From Oceanimonas pelagia (lineage in GTDB: Bacteria > Pseudomonadota > Gammaproteobacteria > Enterobacterales > Aeromonadaceae): DNA of 64,000 nucleotides. Where the stretch lies: contig NZ_CP118224.1 of assembly GCF_030849025.1 (NCBI RefSeq), positions 3,518,501 through 3,582,500 of the forward strand, in the 5' to 3' direction. Below the pieces are notes generated by a model. The model was not told the origin of the DNA. It did not search any database and saw only the letters and a program-made list of their open reading frames with translations. A program made the position numbers and the translations under genes. Shown here piece after piece: positions 8,439 through 18,196 of this stretch (positions are counted from its first letter, which is position 1; the number at the start of each line of letters is the position of its first letter).

Positions 8439-8473
8439 GGCGGGCTCCTGTGCTTTATAAGAAAAAAGGCATT

Positions 8474-9577
8474 CTACCCTGAAGCAGAGGGGCTGTCAGA
8501 ACCCCCGGCTGGTGTGGATTGCCGCGCCAGCTCCCGGCACAGCGGTAACAGTGCGCCGGCGTCGCTCAGGCCGGTGATAAAGCGCTCGGGAATGCCCGAC
8601 AGGCCGCACCGGGCCCCGGCCAGGGCGCCGGTGAGCATGGCACGGGCCTGATTCTGGCCGCCACCGTTGATGGCGTGCAGCACCGCCGACTCAAAGTCGC
8701 CGGCAAAGCGCGCCGCCAGATAATAGACCGCGGGTAAAACGTGATAAATGGCACAGGGCATGCCGTAGACCAGGGATACCTTCCAGGCCGGCTCAATGCG
8801 TACCCCGGTATCGGCGGCCGCCATGGCCATGTAAGACGGCGTGAGCAGGGCATCGGGGGAAGCAAAATTGCCGGCCCGGGACGGCTCGGCTCCGGCAGCC
8901 GGTGGATTCAGCTCACCGGAGGTGACCGCATGAAAGGGCAGCTCGCCGCGGGCCACCAGGGTCATGAGCCGACCCGAGAGTTCGCCGTCCAGCGGCTGGC
9001 CCTGCACCAGCTGGCCGAGCACGGCACTAAATGCCACCGTCATCGCCAGTATGCTGTCGTCGGCCTGAGTGAGCGCCGTGTTGGCCGCCACGGTTTGTGC
9101 CAGCCGGGCGGGTTGAGCGGCGTAGCGCACCGCCAGTGCCAGGGTGCGTTCAATGGCTTCGGTGGTGTCGGCATGGCCGCCGCACTCGCTCCAGGGCAAC
9201 TGTTGCTCCACCCGCTTGTGCCAGGCATCCCGTATCGACTGGCTGGTGTAGCCGCCGGGGCCGCCTCGGGGAGTACCGTCCAGCAGGGGCAGCAACTGCT
9301 GGTCGAGCCGGTGGCAGAAGTCGGTGTGATCATAGCCGTTGCAGTCCACCAGAGACTGCACCAGCAGCCTGAGAATAAAGGCGGGCTGGGAGCCGTCGCC
9401 GGCCTGCAAACCCTCGTGATAGCGGCCGGGCAGGGGAGTGCGATAGTCGCTAATCCAGTGGCCGTGATCCCGCCGCAGGGCGCCGAGATCGTAATACCAG
9501 TGCGGGCCCACGCCCAGCGCCTCGCCGATGAAGGCGCCCATCAGGGCACCGGCGGCCCTGTCCTGCTGTGGTGTCAT
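8474..9577 (-). CDS. ADP-ribosylglycohydrolase-fold protein with degenerate metal site
   Basis: 367 residues. The fold signature is present: RAAGALMGAFIGEALGVGPHWYYD at the N-terminus and the late helix ARAMLTGALAGA. The two metal-ligand motifs of active ADP-ribosylglycohydrolases are altered. The expected T-D-D-T motif reads GDGSQ (60-64) and the expected G-G-D-T-D reads GGGQNQ (305-310). Only one of the usual Asp pairs remains, so ordinary Mg-dependent ADP-ribose cleavage is doubtful. It could be a pseudoenzyme, a binding protein or an enzyme with different chemistry. The Shine-Dalgarno AAGGA precedes the ATG. Its neighbour is a GNAT gene. Confidence 0.82.
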   Translation of the reverse strand: MTPQQDRAAGALMGAFIGEALGVGPHWYYDLGALRRDHGHWISDYRTPLPGRYHEGLQAGDGSQPAFILRLLVQSLVDCNGYDHTDFCHRLDQQLLPLLDGTPRGGPGGYTSQSIRDAWHKRVEQQLPWSECGGHADTTEAIERTLALAVRYAAQPARLAQTVAANTALTQADDSILAMTVAFSAVLGQLVQGQPLDGELSGRLMTLVARGELPFHAVTSGELNPPAAGAEPSRAGNFASPDALLTPSYMAMAAADTGVRIEPAWKVSLVYGMPCAIYHVLPAVYYLAARFAGDFESAVLHAINGGGQNQARAMLTGALAGARCGLSGIPERFITGLSDAGALLPLCRELARQSTPAGGSDSPSASG

Positions 9578-9647
9578 GGTGCTGTCCTTATGCCGGAATG
9601 GATGCTCTCACTATAGCCAGCACCGCCGGGATTGCCCCGCCACAGAA

Positions 9648-9676
9648 ATGAAAAACGCGGGCCGGGGCCCGCGTTG
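9648..9676 (-). terminator. Intrinsic terminator of the greB-tex operon
   Basis: Read on the minus strand: AACGCGGGCC / GGCCCGCGTT stem followed by a T-run. It lies 20 bp past the tex stop codon. Confidence 0.88.
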
Positions 9677-9696
9677 CTGTGATGGCGGCAAGCGCC

Positions 9697-12021
9697 TTAC
9701 CGTTTTTTTTGCAGTGCCGCCGCCAGGGCTGCGCCCATGGTGCCCTGCGGGGCCGGTTGCTCCCGGCGGGCCGGACGGGGTTGGCGCGGATTCGCGGGCT
9801 TTCCGCCCCGGCTGCGATCGTCCCGGCGCGGCGCGCTCTTGCCCTCGGCATGTTCGGCGGCGCTCTGATCCAGGCGCATGGTCAGGGCGATGCGGTTGCG
9901 CTGCAGATCCACCTCCAGCACCTTGACCCGGACGATATCGCCGGCCTTCACCACCTCGCGGGGGTCCTGCACAAAGCGGTCGGTGAGCGCCGAAATATGC
10001 ACCAGGCCGTCCTGATGCACGCCGATGTCCACAAAGGCGCCAAAGTTGGTGACATTGGTCACCACCCCTTCCAGCACCATGTCGGGAATGAGATCCGCGG
10101 GTTTTTCCACCCCGTCCATAAAGCGGGCGGTCTTGAACTCGGGGCGGGGATCCCGGCCCGGTTTGTCCAGCTCCCTGAGAATGTCCTGCACCGTGGGCAG
10201 GCCGAAGTGCTCGTCGGTGTAGTCTTTCGGGTTCAGGGTCTTGAGCAGGCCGGCATTGCCCAGCACCTCCTTCACCGGTTTCTGCAGCCGCTTCAGCATG
10301 CGCTCCACCACCGGATAGGCTTCCGGGTGTACCGCCGAGGCATCCAGCGGGTTTTTGCCACCCTGAATGCGCAGAAAGCCGGCGCACTGTTCAAAGGCCT
10401 TGGGGCCGAGGCGGGGCACCTTGAGCAGCTGCCTGCGGTCGGTAAAGGCACCCTGTTCGTCCCGGTAGCTGACGATGTTCTGGGCCAGGGTCGGGGTCAG
10501 GCCCGAGACCCGGGCCAGCAGCGGCGCCGAGGCCATGTTCACGTCCACGCCCACGGCGTTGACGCAGTCTTCCACCACCGCATCCAGCTTGCGGGCCAGC
10601 CGGGTCTGGGACACATCGTGCTGATACTGACCCACGCCGATGCTTTTGGGATCGATCTTCACCAGCTCGGCCAGCGGATCCTGCAACCGGCGGGCGATGG
10701 AGACGGCACCGCGCAGGGACACATCGAGATCGGGAAATTCACTGGCGGCCAGCTCCGAGGCGGAATAGACGGAGGCGCCGGCCTCGCTCACCACCACCTT
10801 CTGCAGCTTCAGCTCCGGGCTTTGCTTCATCAGTTGCTCCACCAGCCGCTCGGTTTCCCGTGAAGCGGTGCCGTTGCCTATGCTCACCAGGCTGACGCCG
10901 TGCTTGCGGCACAGCTCCCCCAGGGTGCGCAGGCTCTGCTCCACCTTGTTGTGGGGCTGAAACGGATACACGGTGGCGTGCTCGAGCAGCTTGCCGGTGT
11001 TATCCACCACCACCACCTTGACCCCGGTGCGTATGCCCGGATCCAGCCCCATGGTGACACGGGCGCCGGCGGGGGCGGCCATCAGCAGATCCTTGAGGTT
11101 CAGGGCAAACACCTTGATGGCCTCTTCTTCGGCCCGTTCCCGGGCCTGGCCCAGCAGCTCGGTTTCCATCTGCAGCGACAGCTTGACCCGCCAGGTCCAG
11201 CTGAACACCCCGGCCAGCCATTTGTCGGCGGGGCGGCCCTGGTCCTGCCAGCCGGCGTGGCGGGCGATAATGGCTTCGCAGGGATGATGTTCGGACTCGC
11301 TGTCCACCGCCAGCCCCAAAGACAACACGCCCTCGTTGCGGCCGCGCAGCATGGCCAGCACCCGGTGCGACGGTGCCTTGCCGATGGGCTCATTGTGTTC
11401 GAAGTAGTCCTTGAACTTGGCGCCGGCCTGTTCCTGGCCTTCCACCACCCGGGCCTGCAACTGACCGTGCTGTTGCAGGTAACCGCGCACCGCTTCCAGC
11501 AGATCCGCCTGCTCGGCCAGGCGCTCCATCAGTATGTATCTGGCGCCGTCCAGCGCGGCCTTGGCGTCGGCCACGCCGGCGTCGGCATTGATGAATTGTT
11601 CGGCCAGGGTTTGCGGATCCTGGTTCGGGTCATTAAACAGGGTCTCGGCCAGGGGCGCCAGGCCGGCCTCAATGGCTATCTGGCCCTTGGTGCGGCGTTT
11701 GGGCTTAAAGGGCAGGTAGAGATCTTCCAGCCGGGTCTTGGTATCGGCGGCCAGCAGCTCGGCCTTGAGTTCCGGGCTCAGTTTGCCCTGCTCGTCCACC
11801 GACTTGAGGATCACTGCGCGTCTGTCTTCCAGCTCGCGCAGGTAGCCGAGGCGGCTGTCGAGGGTGCGCAGCTGGGTGTCGTCCAGGCCGCCGGTCACTT
11901 CCTTGCGGTAACGGGCAATAAAGGGAACCGTGGCGCCTTCGTCGAGCAGGCCCACGGCGGCGTTAACCTGGGCCTGGGCCACGCCCAGTTCCTGCGCCAG
12001 AATGTGATTGATATTGGTCAT
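9697..12021 (-). CDS. tex: Transcription accessory protein Tex
   Basis: 774 residues, full family length. The N-terminal Tex helical region begins [19 protein letters not shown]. The YqgF/RNase H-like domain includes [19 protein letters not shown] (residues about 327-345). A helix-hairpin-helix region includes [19 protein letters not shown]. The S1 RNA-binding domain near residues 650-720 contains [25 protein letters not shown] basic Arg/Pro-rich tail completes it. Tex is a conserved nucleic-acid-binding factor linked to transcription and stress tolerance. The gene starts 3 bp after greB stops, the same pairing as in enterobacteria (greB-yhgF). Confidence 0.97.
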   Translation of the reverse strand: MTNINHILAQELGVAQAQVNAAVGLLDEGATVPFIARYRKEVTGGLDDTQLRTLDSRLGYLRELEDRRAVILKSVDEQGKLSPELKAELLAADTKTRLEDLYLPFKPKRRTKGQIAIEAGLAPLAETLFNDPNQDPQTLAEQFINADAGVADAKAALDGARYILMERLAEQADLLEAVRGYLQQHGQLQARVVEGQEQAGAKFKDYFEHNEPIGKAPSHRVLAMLRGRNEGVLSLGLAVDSESEHHPCEAIIARHAGWQDQGRPADKWLAGVFSWTWRVKLSLQMETELLGQARERAEEEAIKVFALNLKDLLMAAPAGARVTMGLDPGIRTGVKVVVVDNTGKLLEHATVYPFQPHNKVEQSLRTLGELCRKHGVSLVSIGNGTASRETERLVEQLMKQSPELKLQKVVVSEAGASVYSASELAASEFPDLDVSLRGAVSIARRLQDPLAELVKIDPKSIGVGQYQHDVSQTRLARKLDAVVEDCVNAVGVDVNMASAPLLARVSGLTPTLAQNIVSYRDEQGAFTDRRQLLKVPRLGPKAFEQCAGFLRIQGGKNPLDASAVHPEAYPVVERMLKRLQKPVKEVLGNAGLLKTLNPKDYTDEHFGLPTVQDILRELDKPGRDPRPEFKTARFMDGVEKPADLIPDMVLEGVVTNVTNFGAFVDIGVHQDGLVHISALTDRFVQDPREVVKAGDIVRVKVLEVDLQRNRIALTMRLDQSAAEHAEGKSAPRRDDRSRGGKPANPRQPRPARREQPAPQGTMGAALAAALQKKR

Positions 12022-12024
12022 AAA

Positions 12025-12507
12025 TTAATCTTCAAACGGGGTGTAGCGAATGTGGTTGACGTACCATTCCTTCACGCCGGACGGCGTGCGGACCTGTACC
12101 TCGTCGTCCACCTGCTTGCCGATCAACGCCCGGGCCATGGGCGAGTCGATGGTGATGTGATTGTTTTTGGTGTCGATTTCGTCGGGGCCGACGATGCGGT
12201 AACGGGCAATCTCGCCCGCTTCGTTTTCCAGCTCGACCCAGGCGCCAAAAAACACCTTGCCGTCCTGGCGCGGGTCGTAATCGATGATTTTCACCGCTTC
12301 CAGCCGCTTCATCAGGTAGCGAACCCGGCGGTCGATTTCCCGCAGCCGCTTCTTGCCGTAGATGTATTCGGCATTTTCGCTGCGGTCGCCGAGGGCGGCG
12401 GCTTCCGACACCGCCTGGGTTACCGCGGGGCGCTCCACCTTCCACAGGTGCTTGAGCTCGTCGTCCAGCTTGTGCCAGCCGGCGCGGGTGATCAGATTGG
12501 TTTTCAT
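12025..12507 (-). CDS. greB: Transcription elongation factor GreB
   Basis: 160 residues. The N-terminal coiled coil contains the acidic tip (residues about 36-50, ALGDRSENAEYIYGKKR) that inserts into the RNA polymerase secondary channel and stimulates transcript cleavage. The C-terminal FKBP-like domain includes RYRIVGPDEID and DSPMARALIGKQVDDEV. Length, and the WKVERP and NHITIDSPM stretches, mark GreB rather than GreA. It is the first gene of the greB-tex operon. Confidence 0.97.
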   Translation of the reverse strand: MKTNLITRAGWHKLDDELKHLWKVERPAVTQAVSEAAALGDRSENAEYIYGKKRLREIDRRVRYLMKRLEAVKIIDYDPRQDGKVFFGAWVELENEAGEIARYRIVGPDEIDTKNNHITIDSPMARALIGKQVDDEVQVRTPSGVKEWYVNHIRYTPFED

Positions 12508-12560
12508 TGAACGGACTCGTGGCTCGACAATGGCGGTTATTGTGCGCCAGCGGGGGGGAA

Positions 12561-12587
12561 GAAGAAAGCCCCGGGCAGAGCCGGGGC
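12561..12587 (-). terminator. Intrinsic terminator after the catalase-like gene
   Basis: Read on the minus strand, a GCCCCGG / CCGGGGC stem with a short CTCTG-type loop is followed by TTTCTTCTT. It lies 19 bp beyond the catalase-like stop. Confidence 0.8.
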
Positions 12588-12605
12588 GGGTGGTGTTCGG
12601 CGGGG

Positions 12606-13613
12606 TTATTGCGCCAGGCTGGCTTCCTGGCTGCGCTTGCCAAAGGAAATGGCATAGGCGGGGGAGCGGGCCTGCAACACGGGATCGTCCGATGCCTTTA
12701 CGCCGTCCGACAGCCGCAGCGGATCGAAATTGATTGAGCGGCAGGCGGCATCGGCGCCGGTATTTACCGCCTGCAGTTTCAGGATCCCGGCCTCAATCAC
12801 CTTGTGATTGCCGCTCCAGGGCTGGCTGGGATCGGTGAGTGGATCGCCGTCGTTGGCCAGAGTGATTTGCATGTGCCAGCGGATCTCACCCGCGTCGAGT
12901 TGCGTCTGCAGGGCCTGCAACAGATAGTTGGCATCGAGCGATGCGGCCTGCTCCGGGCTCAGGTAGGCGGGCTGATCTTCGGCGGGTACAAAGGACCAGC
13001 GCACCGCTGTGGTCTGCCCTTCGGTGTTTTCCAGCATAAAGGTATGAATGCTGTTGTAGCTCAGCCGGTGATAGCCGGCGGGAATTCGGGACTGGTCCGC
13101 CAGTGCCTGAGCCAGCCGCCGGGTTTCGGGAAAGGCGTTCTTGAAGGTCTGCACTTTGCCGGGATCCGGTTTGCCGGTGGCCGGATCCGGGGTGGTCGCC
13201 AGCTGTTTTTGCAGAAAGCCTTCCGGGGTGGCCACGTCAAAGAAGGGAATGTCGAGCATCGCCATCTGGTGCAGCTGGCCGTCCGGCAGGGTAAAGCGCA
13301 GCGCCATGCCGTGCGCGTTGGGAGTATGGTCGGCAATGTGCAGGTTGCCGCCTGCCTGGGAGAACCGACCTGTAACGGCAACCGGCACGCCCTGAAACAG
13401 CGGGCTGCGGCTCAGCTCGGCGGCCTCTGGCGTGGCCTGAAACTCGCCGGTAAAGCAGATGCCCTTGGTGTGATTGCGGCGCTCGCCCGGGTAAACCCCA
13501 AACTTGTTTTCCAGCGCCGAAACGATTTGAGCGGGGGTGGCCTGCGCGTGCACATCAGCGGCCTGACCGGCACCCAGGGTGGCCAGCGCCAGGCACAGGA
13601 TGGATTTCTTCAT
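12606..13613 (-). CDS. Secreted catalase-family peroxidase
   Basis: 335 residues from ATG at 13613, which has AAGGAAG as Shine-Dalgarno and yields a signal peptide (MKKSILCLALATLGAGQA); an upstream in-frame start lacks both. The distal haem region is RNHTKGICFTGEF, with His48 in the catalase H-x-K-G motif. It is followed by GRFSQAGG and the conserved HGMALRFTLPDG stretch. The length matches the small SrpA-like catalase-related peroxidases, not full catalases. It probably removes peroxide or organic hydroperoxide in the periplasm. It is a single gene bounded by a terminator. Confidence 0.88.
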   Translation of the reverse strand: MKKSILCLALATLGAGQAADVHAQATPAQIVSALENKFGVYPGERRNHTKGICFTGEFQATPEAAELSRSPLFQGVPVAVTGRFSQAGGNLHIADHTPNAHGMALRFTLPDGQLHQMAMLDIPFFDVATPEGFLQKQLATTPDPATGKPDPGKVQTFKNAFPETRRLAQALADQSRIPAGYHRLSYNSIHTFMLENTEGQTTAVRWSFVPAEDQPAYLSPEQAASLDANYLLQALQTQLDAGEIRWHMQITLANDGDPLTDPSQPWSGNHKVIEAGILKLQAVNTGADAACRSINFDPLRLSDGVKASDDPVLQARSPAYAISFGKRSQEASLAQ

Positions 13614-13771
13614 ACATCTTCCTTGTTTTGATTGTTGGTCGGGGGCTGATGTGACCTGCAGGGTGTAAATTAAATTTCCATAAAATGTTAACTTTTTGTT
13701 TTTTGGTGTGAGGGTCAAGGCCTTATTTAGCGGGGCCTTGCTGCGTTGTCATGAGCCGCCCGCGCCGGAAC

Positions 13772-14971
<1,200 letters not shown>

Positions 14972-15015
14972 GGTGTTTGCTCCGCTTGCTTGCCATGGTT
15001 TATGATGATTTTGGT

Positions 15016-15030
15016 TGTTATAACATAACA
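15016..15030. promoter_or_regulatory. Zur operator between zigA and the DUF1826 gene
   Basis: TGTTATAACATAACA matches the gammaproteobacterial Zur core TGTTATANTATAACA at 14 of 15 positions. It sits midway between two divergent genes of known zinc-stress families. Confidence 0.85.
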
Positions 15031-15069
15031 TAATCTTTTTGACCCGTGTATCAGTAAGGAACTCCGGCC

Positions 15070-15696
15070 ATGAGCATCACCGAACCGACGTTGTCCCATG
15101 TCGCCCCTGTCGACGTGCAGGGCGGCGGGCCTGCGATTTTCACTCGTATCTACCAGTCCGACTGCAATCTGGCGGTGTGGCAGCGCTCCCTGCCGGCCGA
15201 GGTGGAGGGTTATGTTCAGCGGCTGCTGCAGGCGGGCAGCCGCATCAGCGTGCGGGAGCTGCTGCCGCCGGACAGGGTTGCCGATGCGCTGATCAGACAG
15301 TTACCGGATTTTGCGGGCCGCCAGGCCCTGGCCGGCGACGTGCAGCAACTGGCGGAGATGTTTGCCTGCCTGTTTGAGCTGAAGCGGGTTGGAGTGCGCC
15401 TGGCCAGCCTGCAAACCGCCATGTGCCCGCGCTTTCATGTGGACCGGTTGCCCTGTCGGCTGGTGAGCACCTATTCCGGGCCGGGCACGCACTGGCTCAA
15501 TGCTCGGCAGCGCGAGCAGCTGCTGGAGCAAAAAGGCGAGGAGCCGGCGCACTGGCAGCAACTGACGATTGGCGAGGTGGCGCTGATGAAAGGCGACGGC
15601 TGGGAAGGAGAAGAAGGCCGGGGCCTGTGGCATCGTTCACCGCCGGTGCCGACGGGTTACCGTCGCCTGTTTCTGTCGATGGATTTTGGGGACTGA
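15070..15696 (+). CDS. DUF1826 domain-containing protein (zinc-starvation associated)
   Basis: 208 residues spanning the DUF1826 family length. Recognisable conserved parts are [36 protein letters not shown] (with several His and Cys residues suited to metal binding) and the C-terminal [31 protein letters not shown] is the ribosome site. The function is not established. The family is repeatedly found next to COG0523 GTPases under Zur control, as here, so a role in coping with low zinc is a reasonable inference. The C-x-R-x-H-x-D-x-x-P-C segment is a candidate metal site. Confidence 0.88.
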   Translation: MSITEPTLSHVAPVDVQGGGPAIFTRIYQSDCNLAVWQRSLPAEVEGYVQRLLQAGSRISVRELLPPDRVADALIRQLPDFAGRQALAGDVQQLAEMFACLFELKRVGVRLASLQTAMCPRFHVDRLPCRLVSTYSGPGTHWLNARQREQLLEQKGEEPAHWQQLTIGEVALMKGDGWEGEEGRGLWHRSPPVPTGYRRLFLSMDFGD

Positions 15697-15853
15697 TGGG
15701 TTTCCCCCATGCGTCATTCAGGTGATACATCAAACGGGCTCATGTTGGCGTGACTGATATTTCGGAAGCCTGGTGGTGATGTTATTGACAAAAACCGTCG
15801 CAGCCGCATAATTGTCGTCCTCAAATGGAAATCAATAAGCACGGAAAATACTC

Positions 15854-16219
15854 ATGAACAAAATGAAGCTCGCCATTGCTGCTGGTGTTGTTATTTCCCT
15901 GTCCGGCTGTGCCAGTATTTTGACCGACAAGACCCAGCGGATTAATGTAGTATCTTCATCTTCGCAAAAGTTGCAGGTGCAGATTGACGGACGTACTCAG
16001 AATGCGCCCGGTATTATCACTGTTCAGAAAGAGAACAAGGACAAGACTTTGTCCGTTGTCACCGAAGGTTGTGAGCAGGAAATTGCGCTGAATAAGGAAG
16101 TTGAACCGACTTTCTTTGTCAACATTCTTTCCGGCGGCGCTTTTGGCTCGACCACCGATTACGCTTCCGAAAAAATGTGGCGTTATCAGGACTCCGTTGA
16201 GATCAAGTGTCCTCAGTAA
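15854..16219 (+). CDS. Small lipoprotein of unknown function
   Basis: 121 residues. The type II signal peptide has lipobox LSGC with lipidated Cys19. The mature part has a conserved-looking TDKTQRINVVSSSSQKLQV segment, a PGIITVQKENK stretch and three Cys residues including the lipid one. A glycine-rich hydrophobic stretch, FFVNILSGGAFGSTTD, lies near the end. Base composition is less GC-rich than the flanks. Its TAA stop overlaps the ATG of the DUF4105 gene by one base, so the two products probably work together at the envelope. I do not know a function. Confidence 0.82.
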   Translation: MNKMKLAIAAGVVISLSGCASILTDKTQRINVVSSSSQKLQVQIDGRTQNAPGIITVQKENKDKTLSVVTEGCEQEIALNKEVEPTFFVNILSGGAFGSTTDYASEKMWRYQDSVEIKCPQ

Positions 16220-18009
16220 TGGGGTTTACCAGCTGGATAAAAAGAAGCCTCTGGGCTTCTTTTTTTTTGATTTGCCATGGAGCAATGGCCAAGGAAAGCC
16301 AGCTTCCGAGTCTCTCGGCTACTGAGAGGGCTCAACTGGCAGCACTCTTTCATTTTCAGAATGGAAAGCCAAAGATCACGGATCCGGCGTTTTTGTTGTC
16401 CGGTAGCGAGAGAGACCTGCAAGCCGAATTCGAAAGTAATCTGAATGTATACATGAACATGGAACAAAGGGCGGACTACCTGTGTCGTTTTCCGGCCAGA
16501 TCGCTGTGGATATCCAGATTACTGGGTGAGGAGGTGCCGGGCTTTGAGCACTGTGAGGAGTTGTATGAGTACATTCAGCGGGTGCCTGCTGATGACATCA
16601 GCCTGGTCTATGCATCAGAAAACCTTCTCAGTCCCAGCAGCTTTATGGGGCACTCATTCATCAAAATGAAAGACCAGGAAGATCGCAGAGCCCATGCGGT
16701 ATCCTACTTCACCGAAGTGGAGGGTTTCAATCTTCCTGCGATTATGTTTGAGGCCCTTGTAACGGGTAAAGAAGGCTACTTTATCGTCTCGCCTTATGAG
16801 GAAGCCAAACGTTATTACAAGGACATTGAAGGAAGAAACGTTTACGAATACAGCCTGGCACTGAATGATTTTGATCGCGAGCTTATTCGGCTGCACTTGT
16901 GGGAGCTGAAAGACAAGCAGATTGATTACTACTTCCATACCAACAATTGTGCCACCCTGACTCTGGATATTCTCGCGCTGGCCAAGCCAGTGTTGCTGCA
17001 ACATGGCGAAGAATGGCTGAGCCCGCTGGATGTGGTCAAATATGTTAATGACCATGGAATGGTCGAGAAGGTCAGTATCTCTCCCTCACTGGGCTGGAAG
17101 GTCCGGGCGTTTGGAGAAGGCCTTGACTATCAGGAGAAGGAAGCTCTTCGTCAGAAACTGGTCGATCATGGCAGGCTTGAGCCCTTGAGCAGCGTTGAAG
17201 ACCTGCTACAGCACGAATACCGGCATGCGCTCAATGACTGGCTGTATTTTGAAAAGCGAATTGACAGGGAACTGTACGAGCGTAACCGAGCCGAGATAAT
17301 CAGGCATGACAGGGATTATCAGCATTTTTTGCTTGATCTTTCAGACTACAAGAACCCGGTACATCGTGCCGCCGACTCACAATTCATGATTGGTGCGCGG
17401 CTTCGTGAGGCGAATGCCAACCTGCTGGTGTCCTGGTTACCGGCTTCACACCTGACTGTTGATGACAACAGAAATGCCTTTAGCGAATCAACCCTGCAGG
17501 TATTAAAGAGTACTCTTGGCATAGACAAGGAACACCTCTATCTGGATGAGGTGGTATTGTATGGTATCGAGAGTTATATCCCTCGCGATGAGGTGATTGG
17601 TGGCCTGTCTGGCCGATTTCGTTTGCTATGGGAGCGAGGTGGTTACGACAGTTACAGTACCAACCGACGGTTTCATGTGGATGCTGCCTTGGGAGTGGCG
17701 AACAGCAGCCGGGAAGGCGCTCTGAGCTACGCCACGTTGGGTTCTGGCCTGTCTGCCAATGGGCACGGGATGTGGCTAAGCCCTCAGTTTGAGCTGGGCT
17801 CGTTTCTGTATCTTGCCAATAACTCCAAGCTTAACCTGAAATATCGTATGGTTTTCAACGAGTTGAACCAGGGTGATGTCATTAATAATGTTGAGGTGGT
17901 AAATACTTACCACCTTGGCAGTTATGCTCTGGATGTTGGTCTGTCATATGCGGGGAATCAGCATTTCTCCGAGCCTCAGGCACTGTTCAATATAAGAAGG
18001 TTTTACTGA
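16219..18009 (+). CDS. DUF4105 (Lnb N-terminal periplasmic domain) protein
   Basis: 596 residues from ATG at 16219, overlapping the upstream stop (TAATG); GTG at 16207 is less likely. The signal peptide MGFTSWIKRSLWASFFLICHGAMA is followed by the DUF4105 domain. That domain contains LLSPSSFMGHSFIKMK (about 135-150) and HTNNCATLTLDIL (about 240-252); the conserved His and the NC pair look like a papain-like catalytic arrangement. The C-terminal third has strand-rich, outer-membrane-like sequence and ends in FY. Codon use is less GC-biased than neighbours. Substrate is unknown. The first codons contain an intrinsic terminator (separate entry). Confidence 0.85.
   Translation: MGFTSWIKRSLWASFFLICHGAMAKESQLPSLSATERAQLAALFHFQNGKPKITDPAFLLSGSERDLQAEFESNLNVYMNMEQRADYLCRFPARSLWISRLLGEEVPGFEHCEELYEYIQRVPADDISLVYASENLLSPSSFMGHSFIKMKDQEDRRAHAVSYFTEVEGFNLPAIMFEALVTGKEGYFIVSPYEEAKRYYKDIEGRNVYEYSLALNDFDRELIRLHLWELKDKQIDYYFHTNNCATLTLDILALAKPVLLQHGEEWLSPLDVVKYVNDHGMVEKVSISPSLGWKVRAFGEGLDYQEKEALRQKLVDHGRLEPLSSVEDLLQHEYRHALNDWLYFEKRIDRELYERNRAEIIRHDRDYQHFLLDLSDYKNPVHRAADSQFMIGARLREANANLLVSWLPASHLTVDDNRNAFSESTLQVLKSTLGIDKEHLYLDEVVLYGIESYIPRDEVIGGLSGRFRLLWERGGYDSYSTNRRFHVDAALGVANSSREGALSYATLGSGLSANGHGMWLSPQFELGSFLYLANNSKLNLKYRMVFNELNQGDVINNVEVVNTYHLGSYALDVGLSYAGNQHFSEPQALFNIRRFY
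16242..16268 (+). terminator. Intrinsic terminator embedded in signal-peptide codons
   Basis: A perfect 8-bp stem AAGAAGCC / GGCTTCTT with a TCTG loop leads into an unbroken T-run to 16268. It lies 23 bp after the lipoprotein stop, exactly where its terminator would be expected, yet inside codons 8-17 of the DUF4105 frame. Confidence 0.8.
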
Positions 18010-18091
18010 TTCCGCTTGGTCGTGACTTCTTTACTTCCCTGTCCCTCGCCTTACAATGCCCTGCTTTGTGTCGAAAACGGAGACAAAGCCG

Positions 18092-18196
18092 ATGCAGGTT
18101 TCTCATTGTGAACGGCCGGGCGGCATCAGCCTGGCGGCGCGGCCGCTGTTGTGTGTGGCCACCGGTGAATACAGCGAGAAGGGGTGGTTTACCTGA
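18092..18196 (+). CDS. Candidate 34-residue small protein coupled to the next gene
   Basis: ATG at 18092 with GGAGA at a suitable distance, 34 codons with a codon choice like the rest of the chromosome, and a TGA that shares its A with the next gene's ATG (TGATG at 18194-18198). The peptide runs MQVSHCERPGGISLAARPLL, then CVATGEYSEKGWFT. It contains two Cys but no signal peptide or membrane segment. It may be a real small protein or a leader whose translation drives the downstream gene. No family is recognised. Confidence 0.5.
   Translation: MQVSHCERPGGISLAARPLLCVATGEYSEKGWFT

Noticed and set aside
13719-13745. CAAGGCC / GGCCTTG pairing between the catalase-like and zigA genes
   Set aside because: The loop is long and there is no T-run on the minus strand, so I did not call it the zigA terminator.
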